DNA of 64,000 nt from Buxus sempervirens (lineage: Eukaryota > Streptophyta > Magnoliopsida > Buxales > Buxaceae). Below the pieces are notes generated by a model. It saw only the letters and a program-made list of their open reading frames with translations. It ran no database searches and was not told the DNA's origin. Position numbers and translations under genes: made by a program. The stretch covers positions 18,834,048-18,898,047 of the forward strand of contig OX387194.1 in the NCBI GenBank assembly GCA_947561395.2, given 5' to 3'. The stretch's first letter is position 1. Every line of letters begins with the position of its first letter. This document shows, in pieces, positions 45,355-56,744 of this stretch.

Positions 45355-46779
45355 TGTTGTGAAAGTTCGCAAGTGCACGAAATCGTAACAAGTAATATAG
45401 TGATGAAAAGAATGTCAAACCCACAAGGACTAGTTACCTATTAGCTATCGAAATTGTTCTAATTCTAAATTATTTGAAAATCAAGAAAATTGGGATGTTT
45501 TGAATTTTAAAAAATTGAAAACAATAAAAATTAAATCGAAAAATAAGGACTTGACCAAACATTTAAAAAGAAGGATATTTCACCCAAGAAGAAAACACTA
45601 AGGCATCCGATTCATCAAATCAATCCAATTCCAAATCCTAACCGAGCAATTAATCAATTATTATCCTATTTGACGGCGAAATATTTTAAATATATCTAAA
45701 ACCCTCTCTCGAGTAGAATTAGAATTACCCAACATGCGATAACCCGCTATATGCTTATGCTAATTTAAAACAATTGAGTACATTAAGATTAATAATATCC
45801 CACAAAAACAAACCGCACGAATCACGTTGGCACATTTCTGTCTTTCGTTCAATTCATGGCATACATCAAACGAAGCTAAACTACATGCATCATCTCTCAA
45901 ATTAACATGCACAACAAATCATTCAACTATTGGCCAGATAATTGAAAGCATTAAACTTAACGATGTATACTCAAAAAGAATAATAAAATCATGAGTACAT
46001 AGAAGTAGGATTCAGAATTGTCATGGAGAGATTACATCGGAGCCTTAGCAATAGAAATTAGCTCATAATTGAATCCAAACAAACTAAAAAATCTCTGAAA
46101 TTCATAATGAAAATTGGACAAAGAGAAGATGAGAAAGTTAAGAGGGAAACTATACGTAGATCGAGAATTGTAGTTATCGACAAACTCCAATTCAGCCTCT
46201 GTTTTCTTCTTCTTCCTCCAAGCTTCCAATCCTCTCCAATGGTGAAAAACTCATCTCTTCTAAGCTCTGCTCGTCCTCCTCTCTTGTGTCTCTCTTATAT
46301 AAAATTTCCTTCCTTGCTTTAAAAGCCCCTTTTACTTCTTTTCCAAAACTGAATTCTAAAAATAGCTGTTTTCCGTTTCTGATATTAATGCTCAATTTAC
46401 TCCATCAAGATGACTGTTTTTCGGAAAGTCTTCAACATTAAATTTGTAGGGCCTTCTCTTAGCTTCCCATAGACACCAAGATTACCCTTATTGGAGCTCT
46501 CTAGCTCAAGTTATGCTCAAAACACTGAAGGATGTTTCTGGAACTCGGGAAATTAAAGTTTCCTATTCTCTTGATGAAGAAAATTTTTTCTCATTCGAAA
46601 ATTCTGAGAATATCTTGTAGATCCCCTCCTCAATCTCTTGACTCTTTCAATTTATTTATTCCTAAACAACAATAAACAAAAATACATAAAAACTCTAATA
46701 AATAGGCAAATTAAACACCAACTAGCATAAAATTAAGAGTAAATATATGACAAAACATGTATAAAATTTAGGCACATCA
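45355..46779 (-). mobile_element. Solo LTR of a third family
   Basis: On the minus strand it begins TGATGTGCCTAAATTTTATA and ends GCGAACTTTCACAACA. Flanks CTGCT (45350-45354) and CTACT (46780-46784) agree at four of five bases. A TATATAAGAG box near 46295 on the minus strand fits an LTR promoter. The AAGTGCACGAAATCG text near the end is of a kind seen in many plant LTRs, but I cannot name the family. Confidence 0.65.
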
Positions 46780-46784
46780 CTACT

Positions 46785-48808
46785 GTCCATCATCCGGGGG
46801 ACCTCGCACACCTGGCCCATTCTATTTACAAAAGTGGTAAATCAAAAATTACAAAAGGGCCAATTTGCCCAGAACTTCTTCATTCTGCTTTCTTCTTCAA
46901 GTCTTGAGAACTTCACCGCTCTTTCTTCATGGCATGGCCTTCTCAGCTTGGGGAAGAGCTCCTCTATCAGCTCCTCTCGTGATAAGGTAGAAGTTTCCTG
47001 GTTTGGAATAACTCCACTGGGGATTGGTGGGAGCCTCTACCGTCTTCTTCTCTTTGCACATTTTGCTTCTTTCTGCTGAGTATGGGCACTCTGTGGGGAT
47101 TAACGGAACTTTGCTGGAGAACAGGATCCGCTGGGGATGAGGAGCCCTTTTGCAATTCCCTTGCCTTGGCTTTCTGCTTAACCTTTTTCCGGCTTGTTCT
47201 TTTCTTTGGTTCCAAGGCGTTTCTTGATGGCCTGCAAAGATCTCACAAAGTGGTGAGGTATCTGAAATGAAGAAGATACGTTTTTTTTGGCAAGTGATCT
47301 TAAAAGAAAAGGCAAGACCAATGATCACAGTGATTTGCCTTGTTAGCTTGAAGTGTTTTGGGACAATGTGCTTGTCACGTATTCCCATTGAATTCTTGAC
47401 TTGTGCCAGCGGAAGGGTTTAAAAGCTGAGGGGTATTTCAAGGACTGTCCCCCCTTTCCTAGGTTTCGGTTTCTCTCATCTTCCCAGTTCTGATGGTGCA
47501 TGGTTTCAAGATTTGACAATTACAGGTTTCCTGGGGGTTAGTGTCTATTCCAGCTTGAGGGTCTTTGGCCAACCTTTTTACATCATGTCCCACAGATCAA
47601 AGAGGTCTTGAAATTAGGATGAAACATCGGCTTGGTTTTAGGCCTGAGAAATGAAAGATTATAAGGCTCAAGTTCTTATCATTCTCAGGTTTTACTTTGT
47701 ATCTTGCCGAAGCTTATTTTTCCTTTTAGATTGCTTCATCACAAATCTGCACAAATCTGGTTGTCACATCTTCTGTAATCAAAAAGGACTTTATAATGGG
47801 ACGAAATGAAGGTCGAGGTTTTGGTTTATGAAAGAAAAGGAATGCGGCTCAAATTTCTTTTGTAAATGGGTTGAGTCATGTTCAACCCTTTTCTTGATTG
47901 CTTGGACTTTGACAGTGTCTGTTTTACTTTCTTTTCTTTTCTTTTCTTTTTGAGGCCTTTTGCTTTTTCCTCTATCCTTTTTCTTTTTCCTGGGGGCCAA
48001 TTTTTACTTTTTGATTTGCTTGGCATGCCCCAGTGTGCTTTCTAATTTTTTCTTTTCTTTTCTTTGCTTTTGCATACTTGCCTCATTTCTTCCTTCTTTC
48101 TTCTTTGTCAAGCACCATATTTGGGGTATTTGACTCAGTGGGTTAGGAAAGAAAAATGTTAGGCTCAAGGGGTTTGAATAAGGGTATGATTTTGGAAATT
48201 TTTGGATGCAAAGCAAAGATGGCCTTTCATCCTTTTACAGAAGTTGTGACAACTTGATTGGATTGTTTCATGCAAATTCATTCAGGAATCAATTCCTCCT
48301 TTTTATTTCCTTTTTAGCTTTGCCCCAGTGTGGGGTGGCTAGACACAACACAGGTATTTGAATAATAAGATCAGACCCAAAGTGTTTGACTAGCGATTTT
48401 TAAAATTCAGGATGGATGAAGGATGGCCTCTCATCCTTTCTCAAAGACATGATATTTAAGCCGGCCTTGGCCCTTAGCTGGTTTAGATATTTTCTCTCTT
48501 TTCTTTTCATCTTTTTCCTCTCCAGGGTTATTCTACCCCAGTGCAAGGATGGGTTTGGGAGAAAAATCAAAGCATAGATCAAGAAAGGACTGCCTTTGAC
48601 TCAGTCAAGGTTCTCATGGGACAGTATCCTGCACCCAGCTGAAAACATCTTTGAGCTACTCGGCATTTTTCAATGATCATGGTCCTACCAAAAGGGTATG
48701 GTCTCAGAGCAATGTCATCACCGACCAAACACTTGCACATTTTTTATTTTTTTCTTTATGTACATAAAAGCATAATCAAAAAGCATTTAAAGTAAATAAA
48801 ACCTCCCT
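46785..48808 (-). other. Post-gag remnant region of the second gag-only element
   Basis: No pol motif was seen on either strand. It contains pyrimidine-rich tracts (47925-47955, 48040-48065) and complements of the CTGGGGCA phrase (TGCCCCAGTGTG at 48026, TTGCCCCAGTGTGG at 48304, CCCCAGTGCAAGG near 48536). This equals the post-gag part of the other gag-only element. Open frames of up to 150 codons here (46927-47388) show no family resemblance. Confidence 0.5.
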
Positions 48809-49546
48809 TTAGAGGTTGGCCTTGCAAACCACGACGGGCACAGCGCTCCAATTCCTGAGCAGTGATTTGTCTTTGGAGATTTTAATCACCTCCCACAGCT
48901 CGGCTTCACGAGTTATGATCAGGTTGACAGACTTGTCTCGATCACCTTCATCTGACGCCGCTGCATCTTCCATGTCTTCATCCGGATCCTCCTCCTCTGA
49001 TGAAGTATCCTCTGAATCCTCACCTTGGCTTTCATATGGGTCAGGTAGATTTCTGAGCTCAGGAGTAGATGGTGGCATTCCTTCTACTGTGACACAAGGG
49101 AGGCCGAGCCACAGGTGCATTTCAGACGAGATAGATTCCGGCTCAGATTCGGGTGACAGTGGATCCGTAAGGGAATAGAGATTCGACTCCAAGGTGGCAG
49201 ACATACAGTCAGGAGGCCCTTCAACGGACCTTTGAGGGGGTACCCTTGAGCTATCCACCAATGAATCTTGGGCAGGTGACCTGCCTTGATACCAGAATCC
49301 TGTAGAGCTACCTGCTCCTTCTTTGGCTGGAGGCAATGGAGAATCACTGATCCATCCACAGTTGTTTGGACGCTGTGGTCCCATTACCTCTTCACTGCTT
49401 TGAGGGTCATCCTCAAGCGCACAGACGTGGGTATCCTGGCCCTCTTCAGCCTTAGATTCCTTAATGGGAGTAGGTGGCATGCCTCCATTATCTCCTTTGA
49501 AGATAACAACCACAGCCAATGATTTGGTTCCCTCCCGGAGATACAC
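48809..49546 (-). pseudogene. Acidic ORF directly after gag in the second gag-only element
   Basis: A 245-codon open stretch starts with VYLREGTKSLAVVV-like text (MYLREGTKSLAVVVIF) and contains a Pro/Ser/Glu-rich middle. It also has an acidic run (EDTSSEEEDPDEDMEDAAA) and a short hydrophobic end (WSAVPVVVCKANL). The beginning corresponds to VWVYFEKEEEQEN after gag in the other gag-only element (about 23275), so it probably continues the gag reading frame of this family rather than being a separate gene. No protease motif was seen. Function unknown. Confidence 0.55.
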
Positions 49547-49555
49547 CCTTACTTT

Positions 49556-51217
49556 CTAACCTGGCTGTCCAATCAGCACTGACGGGTCAAATTGCCCCTG
49601 GCTGTTGTCATCATTGCTCACAAGGTTTACTGGCCCACTAGTAGATTCCTTGTTATGGTCCAGAAGGGGATTAGTCTGTACCCCTGCTGCAGGAGTTGTT
49701 GCTGGGGGATCGACGGAAATTTGCTTATTGTCGATCAAATCTTGTATATCATGCCTCAAGTCCCAGCAATAGTTAGTATGATGACCAGGAGCTCCCATGT
49801 GATATTCGCAGCGCTCATTAGCATTGTAATTGCGACTATTAGTTGGCTGGTGGGTTGGCTGCTTTTTCTGCAAATATCCCTTTTTCAACAAGGTTGGTAG
49901 CAATTCTGACACTGAGTAAGGGAGGGGAGTAAACAGCCTAGTCATTCTCGCTTGGTGTTCCTCTCTAGTCAACCTAGGTTGTCTTGTAGCCTGTGTTTCC
50001 TGGCTAGTGTTTTGGTTTTCTCTCCTGTCAGGTGTTGAGAAATGGTAAGGTCTGTTCTGTTGGACATAGTTAACATTCTCGTCCTCTTTCTTCCTTTCCG
50101 GGCCTTTCCCACTAACAGGGCCTCTTTTCTGCTCAGGAAATCCTGCAACTCTGCCAGACTTGACCCCGTCATCTATTCTGTCTGCCACAACCACCAGGTC
50201 TGCGAAACTCGCAGCAAACTGCCTCAGCAACAGTATATAGTATGGTTGCCCCAATGTTGAGATGAACAGGGTTACCATCTCTTTCTCCAGCATGGGTGGC
50301 TGAACCATCGCAGCCATCTCTCGCCACCTCTTGGCATACCCGCGGATGGACTCAGTACTTTTCTTGGTCATCTTTTGTAGCTCCATTCGAGTGGGCAAGA
50401 CCTCAGTGTTAAATTTGAAGTGCTCGAGAAAGGTGCTTGCCAAGTCATCCCACGTCCTGATTCGGCTTCTGTCTAGACTGGCGAACCACCTCTGCACTGA
50501 TCCCATCAACGAGCGTTGGAAGATTTGGATCATGATTCTTTCATCATGTGCATATTGGCACATGTCTCCATAGTACGCTCTCAGATGTGACGGCGGATCT
50601 CCACTTCCGTCAAACTTCACAAAATCCGGACACTTGAATTTTGGTAGAAGCTGTAAATCAGGGAAGAACCCTAGCCTATCCAGTGAGGCTTCCTTTGGCA
50701 CGGAACCTCGGTTCGCATTCTGTACATGTTCTTTTAGGGCCTGTAAATCGTCTTGCATCGATTCTTGTGCCCGATACCAATCTTCTACTTCGTGCCCCAT
50801 TCCAACCACTTGTTGTTGTGGAATAACAGGGGGTGCCAGAATCCTTAATTGTTCCAGCTGGACAGGTAGTGGTTGAGGAACTGGCTATTCTGGCGGATGC
50901 AAGTTTATCTATGGAATGGCAGGTGGTAGCTGCTTTGGCATCACTGGCAGTGGTTGAGGTGCCAATTGTTGTGGTGGTGGTACTGGTGGCTCCTGGGGAG
51001 GTACCAGCTGTTGTGGAGGTATAGGCAACTGCTACTGCGGTTGTATAAACTGTGGCGGTGTTTGCAGCCTTTCCATTCGCTACATCATGTTCGCCATCAA
51101 GGCCGTCATGTGAGCCATTTGCTGGTTAATTCCTGTGATCACTGGATGATCTCCCAGTTTTTCTTGCTCCTGAGGAGGTGGAGGTAGTGCTTGTTCAAGT
51201 CCTTCAGTAGGATCCAT
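49556..51217 (-). pseudogene. gag of the second gag-only element
   Basis: It begins at about 51217 with MDPTEG-like text and a Gln/Pro-rich N-terminus. The capsid-like core reads LLPKFKCPDFVKFDGSGDPP, QIFQRSLMGSVQRWFASL, FLEHFKFNTEVLPTRMEL, ESIRGYAKRWREMAAMV and FISTLGQPYYILLLRQF. Then comes the zinc-binding-like CEYHMGAPGHHTNYC and the closing FDPSVLIGQPG. Domain order and wording match 21778-23430, so both elements belong to one non-autonomous family group. It has a few breaks, mainly in the N-terminal third. Confidence 0.88.
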
Positions 51218-51274
51218 CTGGAGTTTTCTTCTTGAATGTAGGAGGTACGGGCTGCGATACGCAATCTTGGTACC

Positions 51275-51292
51275 CTGTTAAACAAAAAGACA
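51275..51292 (-). promoter_or_regulatory. 3' splice-acceptor-like site before gag
   Basis: On the minus strand TGTCTTTTTGTTTAACAG ends about 58 bases before the gag start. With the LTR donor at about 55537 it would define a leader intron of roughly 4.3 kb that holds the primer site and the minisatellite. Confidence 0.6.
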
Positions 51293-51499
51293 CAAATTAA
51301 TATAAAGAATTCAGATTATATCAAAACATAATGCATGTTGATGCATGCCAATGCAGATTATTCATGACTTTTTGATTTGATTGATTTCCACTTAATTGAT
51401 TTTTCCTTTGTTTTGAAACTTTTATTCAACAACCAAGGAGGATAATTTGATCTCTTTTTAGCCACCATTTGGAGACAAGGGGAGAGTCCCTGAGAATAA

Positions 51500-52390
51500 T
51501 CTCCTTTTCACCTCCACTTCGGAGGTAAGGAAAGAAGATTTCTAAATATGATTTCCTTCAACTGCAACTTCGAAGGTTGACCGCCACTTCGGAGGTAAGG
51601 AAAAGGACTGCCACTTCGGAGGTAAGGAAAGAAGATTTTTGAAAATGATTTCCTTCAACCGCCACTTCGAAGGTTGACCGCCACTTCGGAGGTAAGGAAA
51701 AAGACCGCCATTTCGGAGGTTGGCCTCCACTTCGGAGGAAAGATCCCTTTTAACCGCCACTTCGGAGGTAAAGGGGGAGAAGATCCCTAGAAATTATTTC
51801 CTTCAACCGCCACTTCGGAGGTTGACTGCTACTTCGGAGGTAAGGAAATAATCTCTGAAAATGATTTCCTTCAACCGTCACTTCGGAGATTGACCGCCAC
51901 TTCAGAGGTAAGGAAAAGGACCGCCACTTCCGAGGTTGGCCTCCACTTCGGAGGAAAAATCCCTTTTGACCTCCACTTCGGAGGTAAAGGGGAAGAAGAT
52001 TCCTGGAAATTATTTCCTTCAACCACCACTTCGGAGGTTGACCGCCACTTCGGAGGTAAGAAAATAATCTCTGGAAATGATTTCCTTCAACCGCCACTTC
52101 GGAGGTGAGGAAAAGGACCGCCACTTCGGAGGTAAGGAAAAGATTTCTGGAAATGAATTCCTTCAACCGCCACTTCGGAGGTTGACCGCCACTTCGGAGG
52201 TAAGGAAAATGATGATTTTCAAATCGCTACTTCGGAGGTAAAGATTTTTGGACCGCCACTTCGGAGGTAAGGAGAAAAGATTTTTTTGGACCGCCACTTC
52301 GGAGGTCATGAGAAAAGATTTTGTTTTGGACCGCCATTTCGGAAGTTAAGGTAGAAGATTAAAACCGCCATTTCGGAGGTAAAGAAAGAA
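51500..52390 (-). repeat. CTTCGGAGGT minisatellite in the leader
   Basis: More than 30 copies of CCGCCACTTCGGAGGT and variants occur, joined by TTGA, AAGGAAAAGGA or GATTTCCTTCAA spacers. Some units form perfect 6-bp hairpins (ACCTCC, loop ACTTC, GGAGGT); most have one mismatch in the stem. A loose higher-order period of about 120-140 bp is visible. Open frames in it are by-products of the repeat. Confidence 0.9.
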
Positions 52391-54254
52391 TCTCTGGGAT
52401 CGGAAACCACAGGAGCCGATTTTGATTTTGGCAATGCGGAGCGTTGATTTCCCAAAGATCAGTTTGGAGAATTCCAAGGAATGATAAGGGATTTGGGATG
52501 GTGGGAACACAAAGTATTGATTTCCATTAGGATTTGGGAAACTATAAGAGTTGATTTCCCAATTGGCTGACTTTCTTTAAGATTTTTTTTTTCTCTTTTT
52601 ATTCTTTTTTTTTCTCTTTTTTTTTCTTTTTTATTGTTTTTTTTTTTGTCCGATGGCCATCGGCAAAAATCAGACTTTTTCCTTGACTTTTTTTTCCGCT
52701 TCCTTATTTTGGGCTGTTTCACAGCCAATTGAAACTTGGTTTAAGCACAGGGGATTGAAACCATTTCTTGCCCTAAGGAAAATTTAATGTACACTTAGTT
52801 GCAATTTAAATTTTTTTTAAAAAAAACTTTTTTTTTGTTTTTTTTAAAAAATGAGTTAATCAGGCATGCTTATGCAAATGATCTTGAAGTGTGTGCACTT
52901 GATGCATGAAGATGCGTACACAAAATTAAAACCAACATTACCATTCTGCATAATTAAAAAGTGTGTGCATAGTCCTAAAAAGGTTGGTGCCCCTCGAGGC
53001 ACGACTTCTAGACATACTTGTGTATGGAAGCACATCTAAGTCCAGATCAGCCTTGTTTCATCTGTTCTTTCTTCTACCTTTGATTTCAGGTGTCAGACCA
53101 AATGATAATTAAAATCTGCAGAATTTCATCTTAAGGGCTTTTGAGAACCCAGAAGAAGGGTACAAATTTACTTCAAGGTAGGTAGGCTGAATTCCTAAAT
53201 CTAGGATTTTATGCCCCTGATCTGATCTGGCTTGTTTCTGTCTGATTTTCTGATCTGGCCGGCTTTCATCTGTTCAAAAGGCCGACCTGGATTCAAAGTG
53301 CTCCCAACGGACTCAATGGGTCAAGGCCACGGTTCACGGGACTCAATGCATAGATCTGGGGTGGTTCCCTTAATCAAAACTTGGTTGGCTTCCTAAATTA
53401 AGGCCAAGGTAGCCCATGATCTAGGGTTTACTCAATTTGATGTAAAAGAGTGGGGGTATTTACCCCTGATGGACTCTTGGATTTCAAATTAATTTTTTTC
53501 ATCTTCACTTTAATCATTCACATCTCATTCATGCTGCATTCACAAAGCTGCGGTTTATTAGAATCAATAGGTGGGGAAAGGGTACCCAGCCCGAGACATT
53601 TGCCTACAAGGGTCTGAGCCACGTACTAGTCCCTTGCATACCACAACATGAAGCCAGTGGCGCTAAGGAATCCAGAAACCTGGGGAGATGGGTTTACCCT
53701 GCTTTCCCTAGCAAGCCACGGGAGCGTAGGGCTAATACCATCCTAAATGTAAGTTCATTGTTTGAGAAGGGTGGCTGCTAGAGAGATCTAGGTTTTGGTG
53801 AAGAAAAGCAGCATTTCATCAAATCATTCAAAGCGGATCATTCATGCAGACCCCCTCGTGCATGTCACCCCACACAGTTTAATGTAGGAAAGGAAATCAT
53901 CCATGGTGTGGTGGAGTGCTCATGTGTTCAGTTGGGCAAGGTGCTGTGTCTATTCGGGTGAGTTTTGGATATTTGATTGGTAAAGGGTTCCTTGTTATCT
54001 CTTTATAGTGAAGTGCAGAATTGGCACGCAATACGATGTCCGGGAGAGTCCCCAGGTAAGTGGAGGGTCACAGGGAACCCCTTAAATTCCACTTTCCTTA
54101 GGCAATTATCTCGTCCCTTTGACAGGACTCCCCAGATCACGTAATTACGCATATTCCGCATCTCACTAAGGTGAGATAACAAGTAATACCTCAACCGATC
54201 TATATCCATCTAAGTTGACTCTTTTCCTAACCAAGGTCCAACTGGGTTGAGGGG
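52391..54254 (-). other. Leader between minisatellite and primer site
   Basis: Non-coding, with T-rich low complexity at 52580-52650 and 52808-52850. I see no gene. Its place in the element equals 17388-19685 of the other gag-only element, but little similarity is visible. Confidence 0.55.
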
Positions 54255-54255
54255 T

Positions 54256-54273
54256 TCCCCAGCAGAGTTGCCA
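54256..54273 (-). other. Primer-binding site of the second gag-only element
   Basis: On the minus strand TGGCAACTCTGCTGGGGA lies three bases from the LTR end. It differs at two positions from the site at 17370-17387, so the same or a close tRNA primer is likely. Confidence 0.85.
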
Positions 54274-55058
54274 AGCTGTGCACACCCGATTTCGGATCGC
54301 ACGCGAGGTGCATGCGAAGTGAGTGATGCTCGCCTCGGGGTTGTTTTGGAGTCGCCACTGCCTGAGAGTTGCAGGCAGACACAAAAGAGGGCACCTATTC
54401 GGGCCTAATTATTCTGGTCTGCGACTTATTAGAGTTCTGAGCAAGTTCTCGGTTATGTCTAGGGAAGTCCGAAGACACCCTAGCCCGCCCCGTCAAATGA
54501 TAGGTCCCATGGGTCTCCTTGGTTCTGAGTCAACTTAAATCTCACCCTTCCTAGGCCAGCATGTATACTTATTTGGTCTGAATGAGGACCATTGATGGTG
54601 TGGGTCCCCTTTTTATTTGATTTTATCTTTTTAACAGTTAATGAAATGGGTCTGGTATGGGCCCCGTTGGAAGGCCCAAAGGATTCCAAGTTGGGCTTAA
54701 GTTAAGCCCAAGGCCCAAATCGGGCTATTGGGTAACCCTTATTGGATTTTGGCTATTTGGTTTAAAGGTTTATTGAAATATTTGCAAAATTACCGAGTTA
54801 AAGCTTTTAAGGCCCAATGGGCTTGGATTTGGCCCACTGGCAATTTAATCAAATGGCCTTTAGCCCATTTATTGAAATGGGCCTTGGTTGGGCCAGACGA
54901 GATGCGGGCCCCATTGGAGGGCTCACGAAACGGGCCCATAGTCTCAAAATGGGCTTGGAATAGTCTAAGAAGCCCAATGGGTCGGGTCAAATTTATTTGG
55001 GTCGGATTGGATCCAACCAGGTCCAAAAAAAGATGACTTTTAAGCTATTTTTTAATTT

Positions 55059-55165
55059 GCCCGTATTTATTATACGGGCTGGGCTGAACCGTAAATGTAG
55101 TGCGGTTCAGGCCTGCCAGTATATTGAATACGGGCGAGCCTGAACCGTACTTCAACTACGGTTTT
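55059..55165. repeat. Downstream palindrome cluster of the 5' LTR
   Basis: Pairs GCCCGTATTTATTATACGGGC, GAACCGT...GCGGTTC and GAACCGTACTTCAACTACGGTT. The first pair is shared with LTR subfamily B (13486-13620). Confidence 0.85.
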
Positions 55166-55949
55166 CGCCCGAATTTCCAAAAACGCCGCCGCGGCCTCGG
55201 AATTTGTGCTGTCAACTCCTTTTCGCCTTCCACCAATTTCTGTTGGTGATTTTAGCACCTTTACTGCTGTCTATGTGCTTGGTTCACACCTTCCTTTCTT
55301 GGTGTTTCGATTCTTCAACGTCCACTACATACGGGGATTTAATCAAGAATGGAGAGAGGGAGGAGAATTAAGGATACAAAAGATTCTTCAAGGAGGACAA
55401 TCCCCCCCCCCCCAAATATGATGATTAGATGAGCAGAAAGAGTTAGTGCAGAAAAAGAGGTAAAATACAAGAGAAAAATCTTGCTTTAAGCGATTTAATT
55501 CTGATATATTTCAAATATAAAATCAATAAAATGCTCACCTTGCTATTACTACCTTGTTCTGAGGAGTGGAGGTTCTCTGAATGATTTTGGCAATGCTTCC
55601 GCACTCCCTTTGATTCTCCGAAATGGGTTTGAAAGGGGGTTCCCTTGCTTTGGGTTGAGAGAGATAAGAGGTGGGGACGAGTGGATTTTGGCAGCGCTTC
55701 CGCGCTCCTGATGATTTCCCAAAATGGTTTTGAAAAGGGTCTCCTTCGCCTTCAAGATTGAAAGGGATGGACAATGAAAGGAAGAGGTAGAGTCTAGGGG
55801 TAAAATGGGAATATTTATGGGCTAGCAGAGTTTTGGCAGGGCTTGGGCAAGGGCTAGACGAGAAAAAGGCAGAGAAAGAGAAGGGGAACGGCCTAGGGGA
55901 CCTCTTTTCAAATGGGGGGCTGGCCCTCTATTTATAGGCAAAAAAAAAT

Positions 55950-56166
55950 ACCGGAACCACAGTTGAAGTGCGGTTTGGTCAAGTGCGGTTGTGACAAAAT
56001 TGCACTAAAAAAAAAACTGCACTTTAAGTGCGGTTGGCATTCAACACATGCAAATCTGTGCGAATCTGCCAGCTGTCGCCATACAGGACACGCGTCCACC
56101 TTCTAGAAAATCAAAACCGTATTTGAAGTGCGGTTCAGACTAAACCGTACTTCAAGTGCGGTTGCG
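55950..56166. repeat. Upstream palindrome cluster of the 5' LTR
   Basis: Several AACCGCACTT/AAGTGCGGTT-type pairs begin about 15 bp upstream of the TATA box. Arms vary (CCGTACTTCAAGTGCGG, CCGTATTTGAAGTGCGG) but remain mostly paired. Confidence 0.8.
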
Positions 56167-56744
56167 CACATTTTTTAAATGCCGGATTTGAAGTCTTTTA
56201 TTAAATTTGATTTTTTGAAAAGATTTTATTCCGATTTATTATTATTTTATTCTAAATATCTTTAGATATTTATTAAAATATTATTAAAAATTAAGATATT
56301 TATAAAGACAATTATTTTATTTATTTTATTCCTTTTTTCTGCCTTTTGCTTCTGTTTTTGCCACATGGGCAGTTTTCTTGAAACTTCAACTGCCCATAAC
56401 TTTTTCCTCCGATGTCCGATTTCAGCAAATTTGGTATCATTGGAATCGGCTCGGAACCCACTATCTACTGGGATCAAGTTTGGGAACTGAATTGGGGTCG
56501 AGAAAAAAATCAACTTTCGCTCCCCCAAAAGTTTGACCGGCTCATAACTTCCTCATCTGGACCCTGATTCCAGCAAACTCAATTGCGTTGGAACAGTGTC
56601 AAAATGCTCTTTTCAATGAGAGGAAGTTTGATGGCCAATTTTCTTTTGATCAAAAAGTCAAATTTCAGCCCCCTCAGGGTTTGACTTTTTAATTGAAATT
56701 TCCATTTTCTTCATTTTTTAGGGTGCAAAAATCAGGTGTCTACA

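Larger units (their letters stand above)
37823..56744 (-). mobile_element. Second gag-only Ogre/Tat-like element, TSD CCTCT
   Basis: LTR starts and ends are TGTAGACACC...GTGCACA on the minus strand. The duplication CCTCT at 37818-37822 and 56745-56749 is perfect. From right to left it has a 5' LTR, a primer site, a leader with a CTTCGGAGGT minisatellite, a splice acceptor, gag, an acidic ORF, a remnant region, a polypurine tract and a 3' LTR. No pol domains are seen. The LTRs differ by a few percent by eye. Later insertions are two nested solo LTRs in the 3' LTR and one solo LTR in the internal part. The ends are whole; gag is broken in a few places. Confidence 0.88.
54277..56744 (-). mobile_element. 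5' LTR of the second gag-only element
   Basis: The uninterrupted copy is about 2.47 kb. The TATA box is at 55929-55936 and the donor-like CAAG/GTGAGC at about 55537. Palindrome clusters are at 55950-56166 (upstream) and 55059-55165 (downstream). Two diverged copies of the 147-bp-type unit lie at 56380-56680. It is flanked on the right by CCTCT. Confidence 0.9.

Noticed and set aside
51542-52166. Open frames rich in LPPKWRS/SEVAVEG words
   Set aside because: Translation of the CTTCGGAGGT minisatellite, in both strands.
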